Shown: positions 23,530 to 36,984, numbered from the stretch's first letter. The stretch: 64,000 nt of DNA from Tetragonia tetragonoides (GCA_038025085.1 CM076153.1:5611501-5675500); one strand, 5' to 3'. The notes: a model not told the origin generated them from the sequence alone. A program made the numbers and translations.

Positions 23530-26500
23530 TTAGTCTGGTAATATAGGTAATCTATTAACACATTGCGATGAACCATTTGAGTTGCCATTTGTGTGTATGA
23601 ATTCCTCAAATCCAATTGCAGCATCAACTGCCTCCTCATCATTCTGATTATCATGGGTCTTTGAATAGAAAGGAAAAATATGAAGGCGTGCTTCTGGTTC
23701 CACACCTACAATCTCAGATTCAAGCTGATATTTCTGAGCCAGGTTCACTTGAAGAGACAAAATATGGGCAGGCCTTGGCAATAGCTCCACAGATTCCCCA
23801 TTAAGGATTACAACTTGCTCAATAGCAATTCTTGCCTCCTGCAAAGATGAAAGCAGATTCCATTAGTTTACTGCTTCTTCATGAACGGGGCAATACAAGT
23901 TCTTCTGCAAGGCCAGGGGCAGGGAATTAAATTTCTCTCCAAAATCTAGCTTTACACTTAATCCGCGAAATCAGCTGTACTAGCCCTTTCTCAGAGAGAA
24001 AAAACATCTTTCACAAAATTGATCCTATCACAGTAAGTGTTGATGGTCACATCTTATTGTAGCACAGTTGGAGTACAGCACACTCATATTCATAATTCTC
24101 AGAATCACGCTTCTAGAATACAAACAAAAGCATACAAGAATGCCGACTTCCAAGTAAGAGATCATTCTCAGTCTCAATGCTGAAATTCTTGATGTGCAGA
24201 ATCAGAAGTACCAGTCTCCAAGCCTTGGAGGACGTGGATCTACACTCAAATATGGGGTAAATTGACTGTCTCATTGTGGAAAACATGATTTCATCTACAA
24301 TTTTGACCCCATATTCAATATTGATCCCAATTTGTTAAATTCCTGGTCCGACACTGTCTCCAAGGCAACTTCGACATAGTTTGGGGCTTTGGGCAATTGT
24401 AGAAGCACCCAATTCTAAAGAACGTCGTAGTGGTCTACTCTTCAGCAACTGATACATGATATTTAATGCATGCATGCATAACATGCTAATACGCTCAAAA
24501 AGGTCAAATTCATGATAAACCAGAAACATTGACTTAGGTGCTTTATTTTCCCTCCTCACTACCCCCCCCCCCCAAAAAAAAAAAGAAGAGGAAGAAACGA
24601 GAGTATTTACTGAAGTAAGAATCCAGCAATAGGTCAGTGGTAGCAAAATCGAGATCAAGTCCCTGACTTAAAACACCAAGTACAATACCAGTCACCAGAA
24701 TATAAGAAACTCGATCACAAGATAAGTAACTGGTTTTTCCTTTCCTGGGTTATGGGAACAGTGTGGCTCCCAACTTGAGCTAGAATATATTAAACTTTGC
24801 AGAGTACGCAAGTACGAAAAGAGTTTTAGCAAGCTCATAGGATATTCAAAGGCCCAAACAAGAGAAGAAAGATAGCAGAAACATCATTACCTCAAGGGCA
24901 TCAATCTTTTCTGACGTCTTTAGCCTGTCATTTGATTCAAAACCTTTTGATATGTCCTCATGATCAGTCATCAGCGAGTGAAGTGCCTTCGTTACCTGGA
25001 CCAAAGAACAGGTCTGGAAGAAATCTATAGTCAATAAAACATTATGTGAAAGAAGGATTATAGAGGCAGTAGCAACAAATAACCTTTGTCACATATACAG
25101 GTTTGTCATGAGATTTAGCAGCAGCTTGAATCCCTAGATTCTTCTTGAGCTTGGATTGAAGTGCTAGTATTACATCTGCTTCGCTGATATTATCAGTGAA
25201 CCCAACTGAATCATCCAAATTAAGCTTTTTGATTCCTTGTACCACAGTTGCCTCCAATATCTAAAACGATTAAGCATTCATGATGAGTACCACAATTTAC
25301 ATATCTTGATGAGAATTGCGATAAATTGCTTCATAGCTCCAACAGAAAATGGGTTTACATGTCTAGGATGATTCCCTAATCACTTTTTCTTTTCTCTAAT
25401 TCAATTCATGCTTGACGTTAGATTCTCCACATGATCAAATACCAAATCTAACAGGATGTCCTAGTTATTGACTTTGTATGCATTCGTCAATCCTAAACAT
25501 TTCTGACACTAGAAACAAATGTCCAGATCTGATTATGAAGAAAGGAAGTCATATTCACAGAAGAGTTCCCATCAGGAAACTGAAAGCTTGACAACACTTC
25601 AGGATATGAAAGTTCGCAATTATTCAACAATTTACACACAATGACACAAGTTGAAATCTCACCCCATACAAAAAGACTTGGAGGGGTCTCCCATCATTGG
25701 AGCTCTTCTCAACAGGCACAGGAGATAACAAAGGAGACTGGCTATCATCAGCTTTTTCTATGTTTGTTGAACAAGCATTTTCAGCTACAACTTTAACATT
25801 CTTGCCACTGGAATAGGGAACAATTGATTCTTCGTCTATGCTTCCTTGTAGTCCATGAAAATTCATCTTACGCACCTCAAAGTATGGACATCGCCCTGCA
25901 TCAACAATTAATAGTAGTATCATATTGATGGCATATTCATCTAAAATAACTATATTACCTTGGTATGCCATAACTTAGATATTGTTTTGCAACATCAATT
26001 CTTCATAGCAACAAAATAACAGTTGGTCTTGTGTAGGACCGTTTCACCGTACGACGGTCAAAAGTACAACATTTTTCAAAATGTTATATTTTTTGTCTAA
26101 AAAGTAGACATCCAAAAGTTGTTCAAATCCGAAATGCAATTTTTTCTCATATGTAACAATGGTCACATGGTAAGACCGTCTTATTTAAGTTTTTGTGACC
26201 AAATAATTACCTGTTTACTAACTTTCATTCAGTAAATAAGAGCGATAAGCCGATACCATGAAATACATGCTTAAAAAGTGGTAAACATACCAGCAAGAAG
26301 GGCATCAACAGTCAGTTCTAGGCTCGGATGCACTCGCAACTCTGTTTTCGAAATTAGTTCAACAGCGCAGCGAAATGTTGGGGGTCCTTTCCTCTCCAAA
26401 ACCGTTTTCTGAACACGCCTCCTGCTTGCTTCTTCATCACCTAGGGTCACACTCTGCCAAATGGATGGAATACCATCTTTGAGATTTAACACCAAGGATT

Positions 26501-29500
26501 TCAAAATAATGCACTATAGAATGTTCTCTCTTGGATAGCAAATATGAGAGAAAACAATAAATAAATAAATAAATAAATAAGAGAAAAAAAAAAACAGAGG
26601 TGGCACGAATAATTTTTAAAAGTGGGAAGGAAGGTAATAAAAGAACAACTGGGAATGGGATGCCACAAAATTGCAGAATGAAAACAACTATACTTTGATC
26701 ATTGTCATTTTGTTGTCACATTTTCTGTTTAGAATTAGTAGAAGTTACTTTCTTAGATGTATACAACCACCCATGATTTGTCATAAAGTTCTCTGAACAT
26801 GTTTATTTATGTTTCATTGTGTTGAACAATCAAAAAATTCAAGAAACAAAGTAGGTCAAATAGTTTTTAGTTTTAAACATGATGTACCATGGAATTTCAA
26901 AAGTTCAAGTATAGCCTCCCACCCCATAATCCATATGCAGCTATCATCTGTGATGCTCACGAGTCAGGACTCATGAGTGATTTTGAGTTAAGTTAAACGA
27001 TTACACAACTTTTAAAAAAATAATAGGAAACATAGCTAGCTTTGATATATATCTTCATAATTGGACCATGCATTTGCACTCTTCCTAGAAGACATGATCA
27101 AAAGAACAATTATTGTGCAAGTGCTACAAGAATTCGATGCACAGGCACCATTCTACCTATCCACTCAAGAGTGTAATGTTTCATTCAAGCAACTTGTCAT
27201 GTCATCATCCACCGAAACTCTAAAATACAAAGGTTAAAGATCAAATTATTGGCTACTACCTGTATTCCTCCAACAAGCATATCTAGTGCCGGATTTTTTA
27301 TCAAGTTATCAATAGTTATTCCATGAGCTGTGGCAACTAGCTGTATTCCTCGCTGAGAAATCGTACTTGCAGCGGTTGCTTCGAGTTTTGTGCCAATCTC
27401 ATCAATCACAATCACCTGAGGCATATGGTTTTCTACTGCTTCTATCAATACCTGAACAGCATTGTCAAATGAGCAAGACCAGGTCATATAGCAGAAGAAA
27501 GGGGGAAAATGGATGAACTGACTGATAAGCTGTAAGCAAGAAATACTCAGTAGCATCGCCATCCAAGTTCCAACCCTCCAAGTCCCAAGGCAACTATTGA
27601 TTTTGAATACCTATGTTATGACCTCTCTTTCCCTCTGTCTAGCCTTAGTAAAGTCTTAAAGAGTTTTTAAGTTAGTGGCAAGACTGCAAGAGACTGCTCC
27701 TCCCGATGCCTCATGCTGTATCTATATAAATACGTTTTTCTCTCTTAGGGTCAAATCCCCTATGCCATCACACGTTCTTTTAAATTTTAAATTCACAACA
27801 GAAACCACTTGAGAATCATTGCTTCATTTCCGATAAAAGAGGACAAGTATGCATTAATGAGTGGCAAAAGTAAAGCAGAAGAGGACAAGGTATCTCCTAC
27901 AAAGAATCTAATTACAAATTGGTTAGTGCTATTTGACGTTCTAAAAAGCATCAACATCTCCAAATCTCCCCCAATGCCTCAAAAGTCAAAAGGGCTTCCG
28001 CAGAGGCGAGGTAAAGGGAAGTGAGGTGTACGCAGCCTTATCCTTTGAAAACATAGCCGAGTTACCTTTTGACCCTTGATCATCAGCAGCTTCACAATAA
28101 ATAAAGATTGCTGACAGTTTGATGAGTCATTTTATAACGCAAAGCCAAAGAGTAGTTAATCTCTTCTCATAATCTGAGGAGGCGCAGGCATGCAGCATCG
28201 AGCATGTGCATTGTAGCAGGGAGCACTCTATACATAACCTTACTTTTAAGGCATACTTCACAAAAAAGACATCCAGCAAGTGCAAGAATCCAAAACTTTT
28301 TCAGTTTCTGCAGTTCTTTTTGTAATCATTCACAAGAAGAATGCTAGAGTGTTTCTTGTACCTTATGTTGCGCATCAGAGTTTGGCACTTGCATTCGCCG
28401 AGCATTACCGATTCCTGCATGTGGTATATCACCATCCCCGCCAATCTCGTTTGACGTGTCAACAATCATCACACGTTTCTTATAGTCATCTGCAAGCATG
28501 CGAGCTATTTCCCTACAGAAAGGAGCAACGAAAAGGTTGAAGTTTTATACATCAGATGGATCACACAAGAACACCCAACAACATCAACAGCATACAAGAT
28601 TCGATGTGAATCCCAAACTAGCGGGGTTTGGGAATCTAGGCGTACATTAATCACATAGAAGAGAGGCTGCTTTCAAAAGACCCACAGTGATAAAAATATG
28701 CGAAGAAGTGCGAAAATGTTAGTAGTTAAATAAGTTCAAATTGAACAGGTCTAGGAAACAGCAGCAGATGTATGGCAAGGTCAACAAGCATGATGAGCAC
28801 TAGGACATACAAATTGGATAGGGCTATGTGAATGACCTATGGACGATGAAGTTCCACAATTTTATTGTTGAATCTGATTCTCACAAGAATCGTTAATCAT
28901 CGCTTTCGAAAGCAGCTAGACCTATAAACAAATCCATTATCTTTAAACATGTTTAGTGCTACCTTCCTATAATTACAACTTCCCTGCCCCATCTTCATTT
29001 CACTTTCTCACCTACTTCTAACTTCTAAGAAGTTAAAATGGGATCAAACATCAAAAGTTAAAGATCCAATTTGTAGCTTCAATTTCAAGCCTCATTTTAA
29101 CTTCTTAGAAGGTAGAGATAGAGGAGGAAGTGAAGGAAGAGGGGGTCTTAGCCGACTGGCAGGAGAGATGTGAGAGAGAAGTCGCATATTTTGAAAGATA
29201 AGCGAAACATGCACTTAGTGTTCTGATGAGCAAGTCTTTCTCTTGGTTTAATGAAACATAGAGCAATTTTTTCTCTTTGAGCCAAATGTTATTGAAATTT
29301 TTGAAAAATTCAAACTGCTTTTGTGGGTTCATCGGAAAGAGTCTCTCTACTAGGAACTAGCTAGGGGTAAGAATGTGTACATCTGGACCCCCTGAACCCG
29401 CCCTCGGCGGGAGATTTCTTGGGATATTGTCGTTGTGGTGGTGGTGGGGTTGTCGTGGAGCTCTTAGATCAATGGCCACTACATATGCCAGTTCCAAGCT

Positions 29501-31570
29501 AAAGATTCGGAGAAAGAGGTAAGAGGAGCTGAATAGATCAAAAATCAGTAAATTGCATGCTCAAGCGGATGACTGCCAAATGCATTCTGTACAGGCTTAC
29601 TCGGCTCTGTTGTGCACCCTTGGTGACCGTTGGCGTCGGCCATGTCTATCAGGAACACAAGGGACAGTAGTAACAATTTACTAGACATCCTCAAGTATAC
29701 CATCTGCTACAAAAGCAACGTGACTGGAGCCTAACCGAATAGATAGGTGTTGATGCCTAGAAAGCGTAATGTTAGGGTCAGTCATACTGATTCTACAACT
29801 CAAAGAGACTGAATTCTTTGATACAGGAATGACGCCCCTTACGGCCCCTCCAGTGAAATGTGCATCCTTTGCTGAAGATTTTGTTACCAAAAACATTGTT
29901 ATTGGGATAAGCATTTCCAAGAAATTACCGAATTGTCAAATAACTACACAAAAGAAGCTTAACCCAAAGATAAACATGGATAAACACATAGCAATCGGAA
30001 GCATAAATCCCTTTCCTTCATTTACCGCATATATTTGAAACCTTTATTTCTATAATGATATGAAACTAACCTAATAATTGTAGTTTTCCCGACTCCTGGA
30101 GGCCCAATCAGAAGCAAAGAAGCTCCATCTTCGACCAAGTCTCTTAATAAATCAGCACTTCCAGTTATAGCCCTACCTACACGGCAGGTCAAGCCAATAA
30201 TTGTGTTCTTCCTATTCCTGATGGCACTAATCCGATGTAATGTCCGGCTGATGCCTGCTCGATTGTCAATAGCAAAATCACCAACCTGAGGTAAGAGCAT
30301 GTATCAATGTACCGAAACAGTATACCATCTTTAAAACAGGAACATACATGTGTTAGATATGAAAATGATTCAACAACAACCCAGTAAGTATCCCGTCTTG
30401 GGAGATCAAGATGTATGCAAACTTACCCCTAGTAGTTGCCTAGTAGAGAGGTTTTGTCTGATGCAAAATGATAATGTAAATAAATAGAATATCATACAAC
30501 CATTGAGATAGTAAGAACTTCACTACTTTTTAGTTCAATGGGAGACACTTCCACAGAGAAAGACGGCCTTCAAACACATATCATCTACTAGTACAACACT
30601 ATATCAACTTTCCGATTTCTCAAAGTAGCTTTCTCCAAAACCCTATATATATAGGACAATCATTCCCAAACATGACTAAGGCTTCGTTTAATAGTCTTGT
30701 TTTTGGTTGTTTTCGTACTCACCCGCACTTACCAGCACTCAACAGCACTCACCAGCACTAATCATCAAATTAAGAGAGCAAACAGCCAAACGCCATGCAC
30801 CAGTGTGCATTAGGACTCACCAAGAAATGCCAAAAAGATCCTACACTCACCAGCAGCAACAGTACCACTACAAAAAATTCCAGACCTATCAAACTAAGCT
30901 TAAACCTTAATGCACTTGATTTTAAGCACCAAAGTCCAAAACCTAACAAAACAAAACAAACGCAATGTATTACTAGTTCATCTTGAGTCAATTAAACACA
31001 TATTTCTAAACAAAAGCCCCCCACACCACTATCCCAAGTTTGCAACTCCCCAAATTTTCATTCCTCAAAGTAATTTTCTCCATAACCCTTTCTACATATA
31101 GGGCAATCATTCCCAAATAAGAATAATACCTAAATGCACTTATCACTTAGACACAAACCACCAAAACAAAACAAAATCAAACCAAACAAATCAAATCAAA
31201 TAATTACCTTAGAAGTAGCATATTCAATATCCTCAAAAGTGATTGGACAATCAGACAAATCAAAATCACCAGAAGGAAATCGGGCAAACGGGTTTCGACC
31301 CAGGTCCAATACCACTTCAACCATGTCATGGAGCTCCGGATGCTCCCAAACCCGCCCACGCATCTCTTCCGGCAAAAGCTCCAGCAATCTCCGGAGCTCG
31401 GCTTCGGGTTCTTCATCGGGTACGGGGCAACCCGAATTTGAGCAACAACAAGCAGTACCCAGATAATTTCTAGAATACCCAGATAGATTTTTGGCCTGAA
31501 TTTGGGGAATTCGCCTTCTGGGTAATAATTGGAGGGAAGAAAGATAGGGTTTTGGCGGGAAAAGCAACAT
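23530..31570 (-). CDS. SPD1: Plastid Ycf45/SPD1-like P-loop ATPase
   Basis: Nine exons join in frame to a 641-residue protein: 31570-31208, 30285-30071, 28512-28362, 27451-27260, 26453-26291, 25895-25663, 25260-25084, 25013-24891 and 23838-23530. All introns are GT..AG. The N terminus is Ser/Arg-rich and basic, as expected of a plastid transit peptide. An acidic block with [15 protein letters not shown] sequence follows. The ATPase core has Walker [10 protein letters not shown] (residues 182-190), the segment [15 protein letters not shown], and Walker B VIVIDE (about 256-261). The last exon has an R3H-like region ([20 protein letters not shown]). This order matches cyanobacterial/plastid Ycf45 and Arabidopsis SEEDLING PLASTID DEVELOPMENT 1 (At3g10420) and its paralogue At1g73170, the former needed for chloroplast development in seedlings. 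Which paralogue this is I cannot tell. The start is the first ATG (31570); the in-frame codon upstream at 31621 is TTG. No lesion seen. Confidence 0.93.
26025..26195. mobile_element. Possible small MITE in SPD1-like intron 5
   Basis: A ~170-bp piece with loosely inverted ends: TAGGACCGTTTCACCG on the left, and GGTAAGACCGTCTTA on the right. No clear target duplication found. Confidence 0.35.
26557..26580 (+). repeat. (AAAT)n microsatellite
   Basis: Six AATA/AAAT units inside intron 4 of the SPD1-like gene. Confidence 0.8.
27955..28075 (+). mobile_element. SINE fragment in SPD1-like intron 3
   Basis: Contains GGCTTCCGCAGAGGCGAGGT followed by GGTGTACGCAGCCTTATCC, words typical of the tRNA-derived TS-type plant SINEs. 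Truncated; tail not clear. Confidence 0.5.
29360..29460 (+). mobile_element. SINE 3' portion in SPD1-like intron 2
   Basis: GGGGTAAGAATGTGTACATC, then a CCCCCTGAACCCGCC...GGCGGGAG hairpin, then a TTG/TGG-rich tail. This layout is that of plant SINEs ending in (TTG)n. The 5' part with pol III boxes is not evident. Confidence 0.55.
30373..30470 (-). mobile_element. SINE 3' portion, reverse orientation, in SPD1-like intron 1
   Basis: Reads CAACAACAACCCAGTAAG at its edge and, on the minus strand, GGGGTAAGTTTGCATACATC. That is the same module as 29360-29460 in the opposite direction, ending in GTTGTTG. Confidence 0.55.
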
Positions 31571-32560
31571 GGGTTTGTTGAAGTACAACGGCGTTAAGGG
31601 TTTCTTTAAGGATTCAAACAAGATAGAGTGCCATTGTAATCAACTGATCATCTGCTTCCCACTAGCTGTCTTCTCTTCTTTTTTATAGCCACATATTTCG
31701 GGAGAGCGTGTGTTGGAAACTTAGAATTCTCATCCTATCAGGAAAAAAACTGGTGAGTTCTTTTCACATTTCAATTTAGTGTTTTTAGTCTATGCCCAAC
31801 TTATCACTCAAATATTATTCCAAAATAAATTTGTGATCATACATTTATATTTGTACGAGTTGCCTCATTGAAAAGATCGTAAAAAACACTTTAAAATGAG
31901 TATAATATCGAATATGTATGGACGGATTTAAAATGATTAAAGATCGACTTTAACAAAAAAAATCAATTTAATTCAGTTCAGTTCAATTTTATAAATTTTG
32001 TTAATTCAAATAAGTTCGATTCAGTTCAATTTAGTTTTCTCAAATGAAAAGGACGAGTTGTTAGTCTATTAATTTGCGCTCAGTTTAGTTCACTTGAAAA
32101 GCACACTAAAGTTATGTTTGGCAAAATTAGTTGTATTTATAGCTGTGAAATATTAAAACTCGAAAGAATTGAGTAGAAAATAATTGAAAGTTGTTGCGAA
32201 AAGTTAATAAACTAGTTGTAGCAGTAATTGCATGTGAAAGCTAGTATGAATAACTTTATAAAACTAGTTGTAGTTGTAGCTACAAATTGAAAATAATCTG
32301 CAAAATTGTTTGGTAGTTGAAAGTAAAAAAAACACTAGCTGCAAATAAGCTGTAACTTTTATTGAAAAGTTAAGGCTCTGTTTCATTCACCTAAAAAAAA
32401 TTGAACTGAACTGCATTGACTAATTTAACTTGACCATTAACCATTTAAAATTCATCGAAACATATTAAATATTAAACTCATTTGAAAGTATACTTTATTT
32501 GGTATCTTTCTATGGTGATATAGTTATCATCATTAATTTATAACATTGTTCATTTTTGTT
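31571..32560. other. Upstream region of the SPD1-like gene and spacer
   Basis: Contains the likely SPD1-like promoter near 31620-31750 and a degenerate TTCAGTTCAATTT array at about 31960-32110 that ends with GAAAAGCACACTAA. No gene seen. Confidence 0.45.
31960..32110. repeat. Degenerate TTCAG/TTCAAT array
   Basis: Imperfect TTCAGTTCAATTTTA-type pentamers, closing with TTCACTTGAAAAGCACAC. The same kind of element occurs near 14030, 38110, 39770 and 60910. Confidence 0.55.
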
Positions 32561-32574
32561 CTCTAGGGTAACGA

Positions 32575-34345
32575 ACTAACGATAGACATTGGGAGAAGTT
32601 TAAGCAAAAACGACAATTGGGCCTCGAAAATAAAAAATCAAATATTATAATCCACGTTTTTTGGACTTTCGGGAAGCCCCGGAACGAATGTGAATATTTT
32701 TGCATCACATCGCAAGGGACACCCTTAGACAACATGGGAGGCACGTGGGGTCCGTTATTAGGTTCCTAATAAGCTTGTAAGGGCGTTTTTACGGAACACC
32801 AATGTAAGGAGCAGAACACTGAAAGCATGGGTGATATCAGAGTTCGGGGATCCTAATGACCCTCTTGGGGCACCGAGGGGCCTCTAAGGTCATGATAGAC
32901 CCCCCGGAAAATTTTGGGCAAAAACGACACCTAGGCCCCGGAAAGCCGAAAACGTAGGCTATAATCCACGTTTTTTGGGCTTACGGGAGGCCCCAGAACG
33001 AAGGCAGATATTTTCGTACTACATCGCAAGGGACATCCATAGGAAACATGAGAGGCCCCGGGGTCCATTATTGGGTCCCTAATAGGCTTGTAATGGCGTT
33101 TTTACGGAACACGGATGTAAAGCCCTGAACACCGAAAGCATGAGTGATATCGGAGTTCGGGAATACTGATGACCCTACCGGAGCAACGAGGATTTTCTAA
33201 GGTCATGAGAGACCCCCCGGATAAGTTTTTGCCAAAACGACACCCTGTCCCCGGAAGCCGAAAACGTAGGTTATAATCCACTTTTTTGTGCTTACAGGAG
33301 GCCCCGAAACGAAGGTGGATATTTTTGCACCATGTCGAAAGAGATGTCCCTAGGGAACATGGGAGTACCCCGGGGTCCATTATTGGGTCCCTGATAAGCT
33401 TTAAGAGCGTTTTTACGGAACTTCAATGTAGGGGTCCTGAACACCGAAAGTATGGGTGACATCGGAGTTCGAGGATCCTGATAAGTCTCCAATGGCACTG
33501 AGGGTCATCTAAGGTCATGATACAGCCCCGGAGAAGTTTGGACAAAAACGACACCTGGGCCCCAGGAAGCCGAAAACGTAGGCTATAATCCACGTTTTTT
33601 GGGCTTCCGGGAGGCCCCGGAACAAAGATGAAAATTTTCGCATCATATCGCAAGGGACACTCCTAAGGAACATTGGAGGCTCTCGGGGTCAGTTATTGGG
33701 TCCCTGATAGGCTTGTAAGACGTTTTTACGGAACACTAATGTAAGGGCCCAAACGCCGAAAGTACGGGTGATATCGGAGTCTGGGGATCCTGACGAAGCT
33801 CCTGGGGCACCGAGGGTGCGTTAAGATCATGATAAACCCTCCCTAAGAAGTTTGGGAAAAAATGACACCCGAGTCCTGGAAAGCCGAAAACGTAGGCTAT
33901 AATTCACCTTTTTTTGCCTCTCGGGAGGTCCCGGAATAAAGGTAGACATGGCACGGGACACCCTTAGGAGACATGGAAGACCTCCGGGGTCGCTTATCCG
34001 GTCTCAGATAGGCTTGAAAGGACGTTTTACGGACATTGGTGTAAGAACACCAAAGGCATGGGTGATATTGAAGTTTGGTGATCCGGATGACCCTCCCGGG
34101 GCATCGATGGTTCTCTAGGGTCATGATAGACCCCTCAGAGAAGTTTGAGCAAAAACGACAATCTAGCCCCGAGAAGCCGAAAATGAAGGTTATAATCCAC
34201 ATTTTTCGAGCTTACGAGAGGCCGCAAAATGGAGCTTTATATTTTTGCACCACACGGGACGGGACACCGCTAGGGGACATAAGAGTCTCCCGAAGTAGGT
34301 TATCGAGTCCTTGGTAGGCTTGGAAGGGCCTATTACGAGACATCA
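32575..34345 (-). repeat. Satellite-like tandem array, six units of ~313 bp
   Basis: The landmark word CCACGTTTTTTGGGC starts near 32653, 32967, 33279, 33591, 33905 and 34198, giving spacings of 314, 312, 312, 314 and 293 bp. Shared blocks include GGGTCCCTAATAGGCTTG, GCGTTTTTACGGAACAC, GGTGATATCGGAGTTCG and AAGCCGAAAACGTAGGC. It is the reverse complement of the array at 12302-13122, and its right edge (AGGCTTGGAAGGGCC) matches the left edge of that array. Clearly more GC-rich than the neighbourhood, with no coding function. Confidence 0.93.
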
Positions 34346-35504
34346 TAGGCTAATCCGCGATTTTTTTGGTAGCTAGCATGGCTCCCCACCACCCCGTGCC
34401 ACCAAACCTACCCCTAAGCCCTATAAACTATTATAGTGAGGTTTCATAATTTTTCCTTGGATTGGAGAAGTAACAAACAACAACAATAAAGTCAATGTCT
34501 AGCCGAGGACGGGATCTACAACAACAACAATAATAATAATAATAACAATAAATAAATAAATAAATAATAAAATCAATCATAAAATAAAAATAAATATAAA
34601 AAACTACACCCTCTAGGAAGTATCAAATATGTTTTATCATAATACTTTATTTAGAATTATTAAGGAAATAATTGCTAAACAGGTTATACTTGAAAGGTCA
34701 ATTATACCGAATCTTGATTTTGGACAATTCTAACATGTGTTACAAGAGAATAAGTTGGGTCATGAGATGTGCCTTCAATTGAATATTATATAAATAAAAA
34801 CTCTCTTATGAGGCGGCATCCTGAATGGAGTTATCATGTTTTTTTATCTAGAATAGGGCAAAAGTTGAAAAATTATCTGCGTACAATATGGGTGCAGATC
34901 TAGCTACGTATTTGATTCCTATTAACAAACCGGGTAAGGGGTCGACAAGTCTCGAGCAAACTTTTGGTAAGGGGTCAACAAACTTCAAACCGGGTCAGGG
35001 CGGTTAAATATTTTCAGGCACATACAAGTCTCGATAGCAATTTCTAACAGAAGACAACTGGATACTACAAAACTTGAAGTTTGTGTGGTGGAACTTAGAA
35101 GGCCGATTTAAATGCATATTGAAGGTGCACTGGAAGAGATCTATTGCGCCAATGTATGTTAGCAACTTAGTATGATGACGAGAAATGACACCGGTGAACG
35201 ACCATTATCGCATGGGAGCGACAGCACTGTAAGCAGGCATTATTTGCCAAGTCTCTCGAATGGAGACTCAAAACAGACGTTCACGAGAAGAATCATGACA
35301 TTAGCTACCAAAGACAGACATTGTATATATACGTAAAAATCTTTAAAATTCCATACAAAAAATTTCCAACCAACGCTACCAATCCATGAAGTAGATTTCA
35401 CACATTCAATTAATAAGAAAATCTCAGTTTAAGAACCTAATATGAAGAGACATAATAGTCACCCAAAACAAAACACCAAACGATGTAGACGAAAGTAATG
35501 AAAA
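34346..35504. other. Spacer downstream of RPS28
   Basis: No gene seen. A mixed (CAA)n/(AAT)n/(AAAT)n microsatellite lies at about 34479-34570, and a short repeat of GGTAAGGGGTC(G/A)ACAA at about 34935-34980. The last part is the presumed RPS28 3'UTR. Confidence 0.45.
34479..34570 (+). repeat. Compound (CAA)n/(AAT)n/(AAAT)n microsatellite
   Basis: ACAACAACAAT appears on both sides of a unique 30-bp core, followed by ATAATAATAATAAC and AAATAAATAAAT. Confidence 0.75.
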
Positions 35505-35702
35505 TCAGCGAAGCCTCCTTGCCTCTCTCTCAGACTCGAGGAGAGTGAGGATGTCTCCCTCCCTGACTGGTCCCTTAACGTTCCTCATGATGAAACGATT
35601 TTGGTCATCCAAAAACTTAACTCTCACTTGGGTAACCTGTCCCCTTGAACCAGTACGGCCCATGCATTTTATCACAATAGCGTGCTTGATCTGAGACTCC
35701 AT
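35505..35702 (-). CDS. RPS28: 40S ribosomal protein S28 (eS28)
   Basis: A 65-residue protein, the normal length. It carries the family core [16 protein letters not shown], then [15 protein letters not shown] and the C-terminal end [12 protein letters not shown]. It is a component of the small cytosolic ribosomal subunit, an OB-fold protein near the mRNA exit and decoding platform. The ATG at 35702 lies one base after a splice acceptor (TTGCAG|G), so the whole coding region is in one exon behind a 5'UTR intron, a common arrangement in plant ribosomal protein genes. Promoter motifs agree (see telo-boxes). No lesion seen. Confidence 0.97.
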   Translation of the reverse strand: MESQIKHAIVIKCMGRTGSRGQVTQVRVKFLDDQNRFIMRNVKGPVREGDILTLLESEREARRLR

Positions 35703-35703
35703 C

Positions 35704-36984
35704 CTGCAATTGGAGCAACACTGACTCAAGTCAGAAACAAGTTCAACATAAACCACATTCAAAGATCAGCAGAATGATCTTCCAAGCTTAAAACTAATAA
35801 CATCTATCCAGAATAAGACCACAAGTTTAATGCATAAAGGACAACCAACCAACCAATGATTTTTCATGGTAGAATATATGCTTCCATGCCACATTGCCAC
35901 TACATCAATTAGCTAATTGATGCAACCAGCAATCAACAATCAAATTTCAAAGAGAATCAAATGCCTAAATCTCGCAGTAGATTTACATTTAAATCTTATA
36001 AATTTATAGACAATCAAGCACCACAAAACTGAAACTTTTGGCCCAAAGAGCTCAATAGGATTCAACAGACAAAACAACCTAAGCCCAGAAACATACGAAC
36101 ATGTATATGAAGGAAGTAACTCTTTAAAAGACATCCCCATATTGCGAGACCTATGCTCACACCCAACGAGCCCTAGGCCAAAGCAAAATTTCAACGGATC
36201 CTCACAGAACTACTACATAATGAATAATGATCCTTCAAAGTTCAAACTCTTTCTTGCCCTCACCATCAGCGTCTCCTCTTATCACGAAAATGTTTGTAAG
36301 TAACTTAGCAAACATTTAGTACCCAGGTTTCAACACATACTCGAATAAATTGAGGACAATGTTGTCCACAGCAATAGCATCTTAGTCAGTCTTTTCCGGG
36401 CTAATTCAAAAAACATGAACTTGAAAATCATGGCAAATTTATTATTGATCCTGATTATTTGAGGTGGGACATTCTTCTATATCAATAATACAATTTCAAT
36501 GGCTAATGTAAAAGCATGAACTTAAAATCATGGCAATTTTAACATTTACCCTGGTTATTCAATATGGGATGTTCTCTACACCTCTAGTTCAACTCCAATC
36601 CTTCTACTTTTCCGAATTTTGAATATTTTTGGGGCATAAATTCAACCAAAGTCAAAAACTTTCATTATCTACAAATCTTATGTTACAACAGCGTACTATA
36701 AATCCATGGTTATTAATTACAAAACTTAGATATTAGAGTGAAGAACAATAAACCATAAATCTACAAACAGATCTCAGCAATAACAAGACAATATCAAAAC
36801 CCCCAACAAAATTTAGCCTAAATTAAACAATCACAGATAATAACTCAAACAACAAGCAATTGCAAGAACATCAACCCAAAAACAGCGTAGAGTTATCAAA
36901 ATGGAGATGAAGAATCATCTTCGTCTGACGATAAAATATTTAAATCGATCGAAATTAATCTAAAAATAAGGTTGAAGAAATTAC
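35704..36984 (-). other. 5'UTR intron of RPS28
   Basis: Donor CCAG|GTAATT at 36984 and acceptor TTGCAG at 35704-35705 on the minus strand, length 1281 bp. The upstream untranslated exon starts at 36985 and probably extends to around 37060. The open frame at 35940-36194 inside it is not supported as a gene. Confidence 0.75.

Noticed and set aside
35940..36194. 84-residue ORF upstream of RPS28
   Set aside because: Falls entirely within the 5'UTR intron of RPS28.
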